Source: Thiohalospira sp046546335 (GTDB lineage: Bacteria; Pseudomonadota; Gammaproteobacteria; Thiohalospirales; Thiohalospiraceae). Taken from it: DNA of 46,021 bases. Location of the stretch: the NCBI RefSeq assembly GCF_046546335.1, contig NZ_JBKGYA010000001.1; one strand, 5' to 3'. Made by a program: the position numbers and the translations under genes. Below the pieces are notes generated by a model. It was not told the DNA's origin, searched no databases, and worked only from the letters and a program-made list of their open reading frames with translations. Below are positions 22,530-30,869 of this stretch, in pieces (position 1 is the stretch's first letter; each line of letters begins with the position of its first letter).

Positions 22530-24650
22530 TCAGTAGGTGAGGTCGTAGGAGAGGGTGATGCTACGACCCTTGCCGGCCGGGGTATACCCGGGCGTGTTGT
22601 AGGACTGGGACAGCGGCGTCATGTACTGCTCGTCCAGCAGGTTGCGGAGGCCGACGCTGACCTTCCCGGGTCCGGCCCCGAAGCGGGCGGTGGCGTCCAC
22701 CAGGGTATAGCCACTAACCTTGCCCTCGGCGAAGGTCGTGCTGTCCCCGAAGCGCTCGCGATCGAAGACCCGCTTGGCCTGGAGCCGGCCGGACCAGTCG
22801 GCATCGGGCTCGTAATCGGCGTGGAGGGTCAGCTCCGGCGGCGTGATCCGGGTCCCGTCCAGGTAGTCATCGGTCTCGCCGTCGTCGTCGGTATCCACCC
22901 GCCCCTCCTGCCAGGTAGCGGTGCCCCCCAGGCGCCAGGCGCGGCCGGCCTCCATCTCGCCGGTGAACTCCGCACCGTAGACCTCCTCCTCCTGCCGCAG
23001 GACGGCGTAATCCGGCGGACCCCCGAAGGTCGCCCCCAGCTCCGAGGTGTTGTAGAAGGCGGTGGCAGTGGCCCGCCAGTCCCGGAAGCGGCCCCGCCAG
23101 CCCAGCTCGTAGTTGTCCACCACCTGGGCCTCGGGGTTGAGCTCCTCGGCGTCGACGTCGTTGCCCTGGGTGCTCTGAGTGCGCAGGGCGCGTCCGATCT
23201 CGGCGACGGTGAAGCCCTGGCTGAAGCTGGCGAAGAGCTCCTGCTCGGCGGAGAGGTAGCGAACCAGGCCGGCATTGAAGACCGTCTCGTCGTAATCCAG
23301 CTCGCCGCCGGTGACGGTGCCGGAGGTCGAAAAGCCCTCGTCCCGGAAGGTGGGCGCATCGACGGTTACCCGCTCGTGGCGCACCCCACCGCGAACCATC
23401 CAGTCCTCCCCCAGCGGGGCGTTGAGCTGGACGAAGGGGGCGTAGTTGGTCTGGTCGAACTCGCCCATGTTGGTGCGGCCATCGCGGAAGTTCTGGGCCG
23501 TGGTCTCCGTCCCGGCGTCGAGGCCGTAGACGGCGTCCAGCGCCCCGAAGCCGCGCTCGTGGGCCAGGCGCAGGCCGGTGTGCCGGGTCTCCAGGAAGGT
23601 CTGGCCGTAGTCGTCGGTATAGCCGAAGATGGTCTCGTAGTCCTGGTGGTAGACCTGGGTGGACAGCGTGCCCCCGGCCACGTCCTCCCAGGTGTGGTCC
23701 AGGCTGACGTTGAGGTTCTCGGTCCCCGGGTTGTCCCCCTCGGGCGCTTCGTTCACCGCCGCGGAGGGATTGCCCGGGGAGCCGCCGGATTTCGGGTCCG
23801 CCGAATACTCGGCATCCTGGGTATGGTCGTAGTAGTTCAGGGAGAGGCGCAGGCGCTGATCGGGGGCGACCTGGTAGCCCACCTTGGACTGCAGGTTCAG
23901 TTCCGTGGATTCCGCCAGACCACCGCCCTGGGAGGGGTAGCCGTCGGAGGGGATCCGCTCGCCGTCGCCGTCGTACCCGACGCCGGTCTCCCCGGCGCTC
24001 ACGTTGAGGCTGTAGTCCAGGGCCTCGCTGTTGCCGCGCATGCCCTGGTAGAGCCGGCCCCCGAGGCTGTCGCCGTTCTCGGACTGCCCGGTAAGCTCCA
24101 CGGCGGTCCGGTTCTCGTGGCCCTCGGCGTCGGCACCGGACTTGGTGATGAAGTTGATCACGCCGCCGGTGGAGCCGATCCCGTAGGTGGCCACCGCCCC
24201 GCGGACCACCTCCACGCGCTCGATGGCCTCCGGGGCAATGGCGCGCAGGTGCTTCAGACCGTCGCGCAGGACCGCGTTCTGCGGGACCCCGTCGATCATG
24301 ACCAGAAACTTGCGGCCCCGGAGCTGCTGGCCGTAGTTGGTGAGGTTCTCCGAGGACTGCCCCATTCCGGGGACCAGGTTGGAGAGGACCTCGCCCAGGT
24401 CGTCGGTGGAGCGGGTCTGCTCCTCGAGGTCCTCCTCTTCAAGCACCGTGACCGAGCCGGGGATATCCGCGATGGAGCGACCCTGGCTGGTCCGGGTGGT
24501 GGTGACCTGGACGGCGTCCAGGCGCTCGGCGCCGCCGTCCTGGGCGGCCACCGGTGCCGAGAGGGCACCGAGGACCAGGGCGGGGACCGCGGCGAGTCCG
24601 GAGGTCGTGGCGCCGCAGGAGCGGGCACCGGAAAGGCGGAAGGTGTTCAT
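22530..24650 (-). CDS. TonB-dependent outer-membrane receptor (iron/siderophore type)
   Basis: The 706-residue protein has a signal peptide ending near APVAAQ (about residue 36), a TonB-box-like LDAVQVTTTR (about 43-52), a plug domain with IPGSVTVLEEEDL, LRGRKFLVMIDGVPQNAVLRD (marker for the DGVPQ turn) and VEVVRGAVATYGIGSTGGVINF, then a 22-strand barrel ending in an aromatic residue (ITLSYDLTY). The acidic extracellular loops are long. It is encoded with a PepSY protein and lies under a Fur-box promoter, which points to ferric siderophore uptake. The exact ligand cannot be read from sequence. Confidence 0.9.
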   Translation of the reverse strand: MNTFRLSGARSCGATTSGLAAVPALVLGALSAPVAAQDGGAERLDAVQVTTTRTSQGRSIADIPGSVTVLEEEDLEEQTRSTDDLGEVLSNLVPGMGQSSENLTNYGQQLRGRKFLVMIDGVPQNAVLRDGLKHLRAIAPEAIERVEVVRGAVATYGIGSTGGVINFITKSGADAEGHENRTAVELTGQSENGDSLGGRLYQGMRGNSEALDYSLNVSAGETGVGYDGDGERIPSDGYPSQGGGLAESTELNLQSKVGYQVAPDQRLRLSLNYYDHTQDAEYSADPKSGGSPGNPSAAVNEAPEGDNPGTENLNVSLDHTWEDVAGGTLSTQVYHQDYETIFGYTDDYGQTFLETRHTGLRLAHERGFGALDAVYGLDAGTETTAQNFRDGRTNMGEFDQTNYAPFVQLNAPLGEDWMVRGGVRHERVTVDAPTFRDEGFSTSGTVTGGELDYDETVFNAGLVRYLSAEQELFASFSQGFTVAEIGRALRTQSTQGNDVDAEELNPEAQVVDNYELGWRGRFRDWRATATAFYNTSELGATFGGPPDYAVLRQEEEVYGAEFTGEMEAGRAWRLGGTATWQEGRVDTDDDGETDDYLDGTRITPPELTLHADYEPDADWSGRLQAKRVFDRERFGDSTTFAEGKVSGYTLVDATARFGAGPGKVSVGLRNLLDEQYMTPLSQSYNTPGYTPAGKGRSITLSYDLTY

Positions 24651-24704
24651 GGATGCTCCTCATGCTTGTTATGGCTCTGTGCGTACGGGGAACGCGAGAA
24701 CGGA

Positions 24705-24732
24705 TCGTTATGCGAATCGTTCTCATTGTCAA
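24705..24732 (-). promoter_or_regulatory. Fur-type promoter of the TonB-PepSY operon
   Basis: On the minus strand TTGACA (24732-24727) and TAACGA (24710-24705) lie 16 bases apart. The spacer carries ATGAGAACGATTCGC, a Fur-box-like sequence with the same ATGAGAA...ATT core as the promoter at 9994. Iron-bound Fur should repress here. Confidence 0.7.
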
Positions 24733-24815
24733 CAACACGAGGAGCAGGGTCGTTGCGCCCGGCGTGCGGATACGGGATCATCCCCTACCGGATAACTCAG
24801 GAATGGAGCGGCAAC

Positions 24816-25286
24816 ATGGCCTACTGGCTGATGAAGTCGGAGCCCGACGTCTTCGGCATCGACCACCTGGCGGCGATGCCCGGAGGCACCGACCACTGGG
24901 ACGGGATCCGCAACTATCAGGTCCGCAACATGATCCGGGACCGGATGCGGCCCGGGGACCAGGCGCTCTTCTACCACTCCAACACCAAGCCGCCGGGCAT
25001 CGCCGGGCTCATGGAGATCGTCAGCGAGCCCTACCCCGACCACACCGCCTTCGACCCGGAGGCGAAGTACTACGACCCCAGGTCGGACCCGGACAACCCG
25101 CGCTGGTACATGGTGGATGTCCGCTACATCCGCCACCTCGACCGCTACATCCCGCTGGACGAGCTCAAGGCGCGGCCGGAGCTGGCCGAGATGAAGCTGG
25201 TCCAGAAGGGCAACCGGCTCTCCATCATGCCGGTGACCGAGGACGAGTGGCAGACCATCCTGGCCATGGAGAAGGAGGGGGCGTGA
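24816..25286 (+). CDS. EVE-domain protein
   Basis: The 156-residue protein is a complete EVE domain, a fold related to YTH/PUA that binds modified nucleobases. Hallmarks are the start MAYWLMKSEPDVFGIDHL, HWDGIRNYQVRNMIRDRM, the FYHSN strand and GIAGLMEIVSEPYPD, with the C-terminal LVQKGNRLSIMPVTEDEW. Relatives of this length are common single-domain proteins of Proteobacteria. The ATG at 24816 opens the MAYWLMKSEPD motif. The stop overlaps the next start (GTGA), so it forms an operon with the GST-like gene. Confidence 0.92.
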   Translation: MAYWLMKSEPDVFGIDHLAAMPGGTDHWDGIRNYQVRNMIRDRMRPGDQALFYHSNTKPPGIAGLMEIVSEPYPDHTAFDPEAKYYDPRSDPDNPRWYMVDVRYIRHLDRYIPLDELKARPELAEMKLVQKGNRLSIMPVTEDEWQTILAMEKEGA

Positions 25287-25957
25287 TCACCGCCTACCAC
25301 CAGTGGTCGGTCCCCGAGTCCCAGCGGCTTCGCCTGGCGCTGGCCGCCAAGGGCGTGGACTTCGAGGCCGTGGCCGTCGCCCCGGATGACGACGCCACCT
25401 TCTTCGACCTCGGGATCGCCCGCACCCTGCCGGTGCTGGTAGACGACCAGGGCACGGTGCACACCGACTTCCCCGCCACCCTCTTCGAGCTGGACGGGAT
25501 CGCGGGCGGCGAGCCGCTGGTGGAGGGCGCCATCGACCAGGGAGCCTGGGATGCCCTGCTGGACTGGCGGGAGCAGGCCGAGCCGCTGCTGCAGCGGCTC
25601 TACGCGCCGGTGGTCCCCGCCTTCCGCGACGTGGGCGACGACGACGCCGCCTTCGAGGCGTGGAAGCGCGAGGCCGAGCACCGCTTCGGCATGGGGCTGG
25701 AGGCGCTGGCCAACGACCGCTACGCCGCCTACGAGCAGTTCGCCACCCTCTCCCGCCTGCCGGAGCTGGGGAGGTATCTCGAACAACGACGCTTCTACAC
25801 CGGCACCCTCTCCGTCGCCGACTGCCTGCTCGCCGCCGATCTGGCGCCGCTACAGCAGCTGGACGGCGTGAGCCTGCCGGTGAGTATCATGTACTACATC
25901 CAGCGGGTGGAGGCCGCCTGCGGGGCGGCCACCGCCGATGGCCTGCTGGCCGCCTGA
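25283..25957 (+). CDS. Glutathione S-transferase-like protein
   Basis: The 224-residue protein has a thioredoxin-like N-terminal domain (ITAYHQWSVPESQRLRLALAA, then VDFEAVAV and the cis-Pro strand RTLPVLVDDQGTV) and an all-helical C-terminal domain with a YTGTLSVADCLLAADL motif like the N-capping box of GSTs. There is no obvious catalytic Cys in the first helix; a Ser (SVPES) stands there. The GTG start overlaps the EVE stop, so the two are co-translated. The substrate is unknown. Confidence 0.78.
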   Translation: MITAYHQWSVPESQRLRLALAAKGVDFEAVAVAPDDDATFFDLGIARTLPVLVDDQGTVHTDFPATLFELDGIAGGEPLVEGAIDQGAWDALLDWREQAEPLLQRLYAPVVPAFRDVGDDDAAFEAWKREAEHRFGMGLEALANDRYAAYEQFATLSRLPELGRYLEQRRFYTGTLSVADCLLAADLAPLQQLDGVSLPVSIMYYIQRVEAACGAATADGLLAA

Positions 25958-25981
25958 CCCATCCGAACAAGGAGGCAGATC

Positions 25982-26329
25982 ATGACCCTTGGAGAGCTCC
26001 TGCAGTTCCTCGATGCCAATACCAAGCACGACTTCCTCGCCGGCGGGGTGGCCGAGTCCCTGACCAGGGCCCAGAACGGCGAGCACCCCGACCCCATCGC
26101 CGGGGAGATCCTCGCCGGGATCGCCGAGGGCTGCGGCGCCGCCGATACCGACGCCGAGGTGGAACGCGCCCAGGTGGTCAACAGCATCGGCCCCCTGCGC
26201 CTGAAGTACCAGGCCGACGACGCCCCGGTGGAGGGCTTCCGCCTCATGCGCGAGACGGTGCTGGCCATCGACGAGGCCTTCGACCAGGAGGCCATCCGGC
26301 AGAAGACCGGGGAGGCGCCGTCGAGCTAG
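25982..26329 (+). CDS. Hypothetical protein in the EVE-GST operon
   Basis: The 115-residue acidic protein starts MTLGELLQFLDANTKHDFLAG and looks helical throughout, with no membrane segment, Cys-rich site or known motif apart from one Cys (EGCGAAD). A good ribosome site (AAGGAGG) precedes the ATG, and the gap to the GST-like gene is 24 bases. A hairpin terminator follows directly. I do not recognise the family. Confidence 0.7.
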   Translation: MTLGELLQFLDANTKHDFLAGGVAESLTRAQNGEHPDPIAGEILAGIAEGCGAADTDAEVERAQVVNSIGPLRLKYQADDAPVEGFRLMRETVLAIDEAFDQEAIRQKTGEAPSS

Positions 26330-26355
26330 GGCTGGCAGGTAAGCCAGCCTTTATT
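26330..26355 (+). terminator. Intrinsic terminator after the EVE-GST operon
   Basis: GGCTGGC (26330-26336) pairs perfectly with GCCAGCC (26343-26349) around a 6-base loop, followed by TTTATT. It begins directly after the stop codon and faces the convergent PIN gene. Confidence 0.8.
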
Positions 26356-26382
26356 GGCGGCGAAGGAGCTGCCGGCGGGCCC

Positions 26383-26862
26383 TCACAGGCCCTCCAGCCG
26401 TCGAAGGGCTCTTTCCCAGGGTAGCCGGCTGCCGCGAGATCGCATGCGCTCGTAGGCGGCCCTGGCTTCGTCTTGAGAGAGCAGCTGCTCGCCAAGCATC
26501 TGTTCGACGAGCCACAAGGTACCGTGAACCTCCACCCCCTGCTCGCTGGCCAGCTTGCGCAGCGGATTATCCCCCGTCAGCAGCACGCACCCCTGCTCCC
26601 GTGCCAGAACGAGCGCAAGCATGTCGTATCGACTCGGTGCGGAGTAAGCCGCGGCCTGACGGCCGGCCTCATCGATCAAGTCACCGGACATCGGCAGCAA
26701 TTCAAGCCCGGCCTCGGGCAAATCCGGGTGGTGGGATTCCAGCTCGTCGAAGAACAGGATGTCCGGCGTCGCGATACGATGGGGTAACCGAAACAGGACG
26801 GAAACCAGTTCCCCCTCCTCGATATCGATCAGCACATTCGCATCACTGATCAGCAGGCGCAT
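26383..26862 (-). CDS. PIN-domain protein, putative toxin
   Basis: The 159-residue product has a PIN-like nuclease fold. The first acidic site is in LLISDANVLIDIE (Asp7), another acidic residue is in FFDELESHHP (about 39-42), a third in SRYDMLAL (Asp80) and the last in LLTGDNPLRKLA (Asp98). This spacing fits a metal-dependent RNase. Its start lies 20 bases inside the end of the XRE-ImmA gene, so the two are co-transcribed and coupled. PIN proteins are common toxins, and here the paired gene would be the control or antitoxin partner. This stretch is less G+C-rich than its surroundings, which hints at horizontal transfer. Confidence 0.82.
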   Translation of the reverse strand: MRLLISDANVLIDIEEGELVSVLFRLPHRIATPDILFFDELESHHPDLPEAGLELLPMSGDLIDEAGRQAAAYSAPSRYDMLALVLAREQGCVLLTGDNPLRKLASEQGVEVHGTLWLVEQMLGEQLLSQDEARAAYERMRSRGSRLPWERALRRLEGL

Positions 26863-27907
26863 GCGCCACTTCCAGATTGCGCTGTGCCCGCAGCTCGGCT
26901 AGTGGCACTGCCAGCAGCTCGGCCGCCTTGGATTCGGAAATCCGGTCCTCACCCAGCGCGCGATAGACCATCTGCGGGAACAGATGCGCCTTTTCGGCGG
27001 GGTAGGTACGTGGCTCCTCTCTCCGCCAGCCATGCTTGCTGAAGTAGCGCGCCATGCGCTCGTAACTCGACGCCTGGAGTATCCCCAGCTGCCGCGCACG
27101 GATGACCCACCCCAGCATGCTCAGGCCATACTCTTCTTTCAGGAGCGCCAGCTCCTGCGGCTCCAGCCAGGTTCGTTTCTGGCCCAGGGATTCCAGCACC
27201 GACATCCGGGGAGCGAGAAATGCCCCCGCGAAGCGATTGCAGGCCTTTTCTTCTTCCAGGCTTTCCTCGGACAGCCGCCCAGCCAGGATCCGATGGCCGA
27301 GTTCGTGAGCCAGGGTGAAGCGCTGACGATCCCCCGGCCACTCCCTACCCACTACCACAACCGGGTGGCCACCCACCTCCGCGGTCAATCCATCGAAACG
27401 GGCAGACGGGTCCACATCCACCATCACCACGCGGAAGCCCTGGCCTTCGAGGATATCCACCATGTCGGCAATCGGGCCAAGCCCCAACCCCCAGGCCTGG
27501 CGCAGGAGAATGGCCAGCTCCTCGACATCCTCCTCGCCGGCCACCTCCCCCGGCAGATCGGAGGGGGCCTCGAATCCCCGGGCAAGAGCCGGGAACAACC
27601 CCTCAAGCTCCAGTCGACGCTCGATCTGATCCAGTACGTCGGCCCGGATCCGCTTCTCATCCCGAACGCGCAGGTTGGAACGCTTGCGAAACTCCAGACC
27701 CTCGAGGGAGTACGCCGCCGGGCGCAGGAAATATTCACTCCGCACCCCCAGGGCGCGCCCGAGCCCGATCAACTGTCGGGAATCGGGGGTCTTCTGCCCC
27801 TTCTCGAACTGGCTCAGGAGGGTGTGGCTAATCTCGACCTGTGCGGCCAGGCTGCGCAGGCTGAGACCCGCCGCCTCACGAGCCCGCTTCAAGCGCTCTC
27901 CAAGCAT
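26843..27907 (-). CDS. XRE-family regulator with ImmA/IrrE metallopeptidase domain
   Basis: The 354-residue protein has an N-terminal helix-turn-helix (LKRAREAAGLSLRSLAAQVE, then ISHTLLSQFEKGQKTPDSRQ, about 6-45) and an ImmA/IrrE-type zinc peptidase domain with HELGH (His201, Glu202, His205) and the downstream EEEKACNRFAGAFLAPR Glu. A further C-terminal region (about 260-354) is usual for these two-domain proteins. GGAGG lies 6 bases before the ATG. It is probably a DNA-binding controller of its own operon; the peptidase could remove an inhibitor or itself. With the overlapping PIN gene it looks like a toxin-antitoxin or defence pair. Confidence 0.88.
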   Translation of the reverse strand: MLGERLKRAREAAGLSLRSLAAQVEISHTLLSQFEKGQKTPDSRQLIGLGRALGVRSEYFLRPAAYSLEGLEFRKRSNLRVRDEKRIRADVLDQIERRLELEGLFPALARGFEAPSDLPGEVAGEEDVEELAILLRQAWGLGLGPIADMVDILEGQGFRVVMVDVDPSARFDGLTAEVGGHPVVVVGREWPGDRQRFTLAHELGHRILAGRLSEESLEEEKACNRFAGAFLAPRMSVLESLGQKRTWLEPQELALLKEEYGLSMLGWVIRARQLGILQASSYERMARYFSKHGWRREEPRTYPAEKAHLFPQMVYRALGEDRISESKAAELLAVPLAELRAQRNLEVAHAPADQ

Positions 27908-27918
27908 GGCCGCCTCCG

Positions 27919-27953
27919 TTTACAGAATTCATTAATAATTTCCATATTGTAAA
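27919..27953. promoter_or_regulatory. AT-rich operator/promoter of the XRE-PIN operon
   Basis: TTTACA (27919-27924) and TGTAAA (27948-27953) form an inverted pair around a 23-base AT-rich centre, just before the XRE gene. Such spacing suits binding by an XRE dimer of dimers. The minus-strand copy could also act as -35 element. It is the most AT-rich spot in the window. Confidence 0.5.
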
Positions 27954-28067
27954 CAGCCTGCGCCCGGAGCGCACCACCCAAGACAGACATCGGCGCCATT
28001 GAGGCCCTGGGCTGCCCCCGCCTGATCGCCCATACTGCGAAGAGGGCAACCCAGAACCGAGAGTGCC

Positions 28068-28310
28068 ATGAAATCGATTTCCGTTTCCCGGGCATCGGGG
28101 GAGCTGGAACAGCTGATGGATGAGGTCGCCGAATCCCACTGCCCGGTGCTGATCACCGGCTCACATAGCAATGCCGTGCTGATCGGCCAGGATGACTGGG
28201 CCGCCATGCGGGAAACGCTGTTTCTGGAATCGGTCCCCGGGATGGGTCACAGCATCCGCGAGGGGATGGCGACCCCGCTCGGTGACTGCGAATCCGAGCT
28301 GGACTGGTAG
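28068..28310 (+). CDS. YefM/Phd-type antitoxin without adjacent toxin
   Basis: The 80-residue protein has the YefM/Phd layout: N-terminal DNA-binding part MKSISVSRASGELEQLMDEV and VLITGSHSNAVLIGQDDWAAM, then the toxin-binding tail IPGM-like VPGMGHSIREGMATPLGDC and an ELDW end. All segments are intact. A YoeB-type toxin gene normally follows directly, but only 43 bases remain before the convergent ilvA gene. It is therefore a solitary antitoxin or the relic of a lost pair. It starts 160 bases from, and divergent to, the XRE-PIN operon. Confidence 0.87.
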   Translation: MKSISVSRASGELEQLMDEVAESHCPVLITGSHSNAVLIGQDDWAAMRETLFLESVPGMGHSIREGMATPLGDCESELDW

Positions 28311-28322
28311 GGCCGTTACGAG

Positions 28323-28345
28323 TCCCGGGCTCCGCATTCCCGGGA
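28323..28345. terminator. Hairpin between convergent yefM-like and ilvA genes
   Basis: TCCCGGG (28323-28329) pairs with CCCGGGA (28339-28345). No T tract follows on either strand, but the place between convergent stops suits a bidirectional transcription barrier. Confidence 0.4.
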
Positions 28346-28353
28346 GCACCCCC

Positions 28354-29868
28354 TCAGCGCAGGAACAGCTCGTACGCCGGGTTCTCCGTCTCCTCCTCCC
28401 AGGCGTAGCCCAGCTCCTGGAGGAACTGCTGGAAGGCGGGCTCTTCCTCCTCGGGGACCTGGAAGCCGGCGAGGACGCGGCCGTAGTCGGCGCCGTGGTT
28501 GCGGTAGTGGAACAGGGAGATGTTCCAGTCGGCGTGGAGGTGGCTCAGAAAGCGCAGCAGCGCCCCGGGCCGCTCGGGGAATTCGAAGCGGTAGAGGGTC
28601 TCCCGGCCGGCGTGGGGGGCGCGGCCGCCCACCATGTGGCGGACGTGGAGCTTGGCCATCTCGTTGTCGGTGAGATCCACCACGCCGTAGCCGGCGGCCT
28701 CCAGCTTCTCGCGGAGCTCTTCCTTCTCCGGGGCGCCGGCGTTCATGCGGATACCGACGAAGATGTGGGCCTCGTCTGGGCCGGCGTAGCGGTAGTTGAA
28801 CTCGGTGATGGAGCGGGTGCCGATGGCGTTGCAGAAGGCGCGGAAGCTGCCGGGGCGCTCGGGGATGGTCACGGCGAAGAGCGCCTCGCGCCGCTCGCCC
28901 AGCTCGGCGCGCTCGGCCACGTAGCGCAGCCGGTCGAAGTTGATGTTCGCACCGCTGACCACGGCGGCGAGGTTGGCCCCCTCCAGCCGATGGTCCTCCA
29001 CGTACTGCTTGAGGCCGGCCACGCTGAGCGCCCCGGCCGGCTCGGCGATGGAGCGGGTGTTGTCGAAGATGTCCTTGATGGCCGCACAGATGGCATCGGT
29101 GGAGACCAGCACCACCTCGTCCACGCTCTCGCGCAGGATGCGGAAGGGCTCCTCGCCGATCCGGCGCACGGCCACGCCGTCGGCGAAGATCCCCACCTGT
29201 TCCAGCTGGACCCGCTCGCCGGCGGCCAGGGCGGAGTGCAGCGTGGGGGCGTCCGACGGCTCCACACCGATGATCCGCACCCCGGGGTAGAGGGCCCGGA
29301 AGTAGGCGGCCATCCCGGCCAGGAGGCCGCCGCCACCGACGGGTACGAAGATGGCCTCCAGCGGCTGCGGCGCCTGGCGGGCCAGCTCCATGGCCACCGT
29401 CCCCTGCCCGGCGATGACGTCGGGGTCGTCGTAGGGCGGGATGAAGGCCATCCCGGCCTCCTCCGCGATCTGCATGCAGTGGGCGAAGGCCTCGTCGTAG
29501 GAGCTGCCGTGGAGGACGATCTCCGCCCCCAGCGCCCGCACCGCCTCGATCTTGATGTCCGGCGTGGTCTTGGGCATGACGATCCGCGCCGGGATCCCCA
29601 GCTTGCGCGCCGACAGCGCCACCCCCTGGGCGTGGTTGCCGGCGGAGGCGGCGATGACGCCGCGCTCGCGCTGCTCCGGTGCCAGGTGGATGATCTTGTT
29701 GTACGCCCCGCGCAGCTTGTAGGAGAAGACCGGCTGCAGGTCCTCGCGCTTGAGGAAGACCTGGTTGCCCAGCCGCTTGGAGAGGCCGGTAGCCGGGTCC
29801 AGCGGCGTCTCCCGGGCCACGTCGTAGACCCGGGCGGTGAGGATGCGCTTCAGGTAGGCGTCGAACAT
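28354..29868 (-). CDS. ilvA: Threonine dehydratase, biosynthetic
   Basis: IlvA deaminates threonine to 2-oxobutanoate, the first step of isoleucine synthesis. The 504-residue product has the PLP lysine in SYKLRGAYNK (Lys51), the phosphate loop VGGGGLLAGMA and the SAGNHAQGVA block. Two C-terminal ACT-like regulatory domains (about 325-504) contain the ERPGSFRAFCNAIG and ERPGALLRFLSHL repeats, the isoleucine/valine sensing part of the biosynthetic form. The ATG at 29868 (MFDAYLKRIL) matches the usual opening; upstream codons read through the intergenic region. Confidence 0.95.
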   Translation of the reverse strand: MFDAYLKRILTARVYDVARETPLDPATGLSKRLGNQVFLKREDLQPVFSYKLRGAYNKIIHLAPEQRERGVIAASAGNHAQGVALSARKLGIPARIVMPKTTPDIKIEAVRALGAEIVLHGSSYDEAFAHCMQIAEEAGMAFIPPYDDPDVIAGQGTVAMELARQAPQPLEAIFVPVGGGGLLAGMAAYFRALYPGVRIIGVEPSDAPTLHSALAAGERVQLEQVGIFADGVAVRRIGEEPFRILRESVDEVVLVSTDAICAAIKDIFDNTRSIAEPAGALSVAGLKQYVEDHRLEGANLAAVVSGANINFDRLRYVAERAELGERREALFAVTIPERPGSFRAFCNAIGTRSITEFNYRYAGPDEAHIFVGIRMNAGAPEKEELREKLEAAGYGVVDLTDNEMAKLHVRHMVGGRAPHAGRETLYRFEFPERPGALLRFLSHLHADWNISLFHYRNHGADYGRVLAGFQVPEEEEPAFQQFLQELGYAWEEETENPAYELFLR

Positions 29869-29960
29869 GGCCGTTACGGTACCACCTCCCCCGGGGGGTG
29901 TCAGTTGGAGCGATTCGAGGCAACGGCGACCGGATCTGGCCGCCGCCGCCGATACGCCCC

Positions 29961-29966
29961 TATAAT
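29961..29966 (+). promoter_or_regulatory. Candidate -10 element upstream of rpiA
   Basis: A perfect TATAAT lies 34 bases before the rpiA start codon. No good -35 stands 16-18 bases upstream. It is the only -10-like site in the interval between the divergent ilvA and rpiA genes. Confidence 0.5.
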
Positions 29967-29999
29967 CGTTCGGATATCCCAAGATCTCCGGAGGAGCCC

Positions 30000-30656
30000 A
30001 TGAACCAGGACGAGATGAAGCGCGAGGTGGCCCGGGCCGCCATCGAATACGTGGAGACCGACACGGTGATCGGCGTGGGCACCGGCTCCACCGCCAACTA
30101 CTTCATCGACGAGCTGGCGAAGATCAAGGGCCGCATCGACGGCACCGTGGCCAGCTCCAACGCCAGCGCCGAGCGGCTCCAGGGCCACGGGATCCCGGTC
30201 TACAACCTCAACGACGTGGGCGACATCGGCCTCTACGTGGACGGCGCCGACGAGACCACCCGCCACCTGCAGCTCACCAAGGGCGGCGGCGGCGCGCTGA
30301 CGCGAGAGAAGATCGTCGCTGCCGCCAGCGAGAAGTTCGTCTGCATCGTGGACGACACCAAGGTGGTGGACATCCTGGGTGCCTTCCCGCTGCCCATCGA
30401 GGTCATCCCCATGGCCCGCAGCTTCGTCGCCCGCCAGGTGGTCAAGCTCGGCGGCGAGCCGGTCCTGCGCGAGGGCTTCACCACCGACAACGGCAACCTC
30501 ATCCTGGACGTCCACGGCCTCTCCATCCTGGAGCCGTCCAGGCTGGAGGCGCAGCTCAACAACATCCCCGGCGTGGTCACCAACGGCCTGTTCGCCATGG
30601 ACCCGGCGGACGTGCTGCTGGTGGGCTCCTCCAGCGGGGTCGAGACCGTCCGCTAG
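30000..30656 (+). CDS. rpiA: Ribose-5-phosphate isomerase A
   Basis: RpiA interconverts ribose 5-phosphate and ribulose 5-phosphate in the pentose phosphate and Calvin pathways. The 218-residue product has VIGVGTGSTANYFID (phosphate site), the catalytic block YVDGADETTRHLQLTKGGGGALTREK (marker residues: Asp-Gly-Ala-Asp-Glu and Lys-Gly-Gly-Gly), and the ending VTNGLFA then DVLLVGSSSGVETVR. The ATG at 30000 follows CGGAGGAGCCC. In E. coli and relatives rpiA is also beside ilvA or serA. Confidence 0.96.
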   Translation: MNQDEMKREVARAAIEYVETDTVIGVGTGSTANYFIDELAKIKGRIDGTVASSNASAERLQGHGIPVYNLNDVGDIGLYVDGADETTRHLQLTKGGGGALTREKIVAAASEKFVCIVDDTKVVDILGAFPLPIEVIPMARSFVARQVVKLGGEPVLREGFTTDNGNLILDVHGLSILEPSRLEAQLNNIPGVVTNGLFAMDPADVLLVGSSSGVETVR

Positions 30657-30664
30657 GAGGCCCC

Positions 30665-30868
30665 ATGGGGCGCTGGCTCATCGGCATCGGGCTGGTCCTG
30701 GTCGTCCTCGGCCTGCTCTGGCCCTGGCTCGCCCGGCTGGGGCTGGGCCGGCTGCCGGGGGACATCGCCATCCAGCGGGAGGGGTTCCACTTCTACTTCC
30801 CGCTGACCACCTCCATCCTGGTGAGCCTGGTGGCCTCGCTGCTGCTGTGGCTCTTCTTCCGGCGCTGA
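30665..30868 (+). CDS. DUF2905 small membrane protein
   Basis: The 67-residue protein has two hydrophobic segments (about 4-22 and 46-64) joined by the family motif RLPGDIAIQREGFHFYFP. It matches DUF2905, a family with no known function that often sits in housekeeping operons. AGGAGG lies just after the rpiA stop and before the ATG. The next gene starts one base after its stop. Confidence 0.88.
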   Translation: MGRWLIGIGLVLVVLGLLWPWLARLGLGRLPGDIAIQREGFHFYFPLTTSILVSLVASLLLWLFFRR

Positions 30869-30869
30869 C

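Noticed and set aside
28311..28353. Search for a YoeB toxin after the YefM-type antitoxin
   Set aside because: Only 43 bases are present, holding a hairpin; no toxin fragment can be read.
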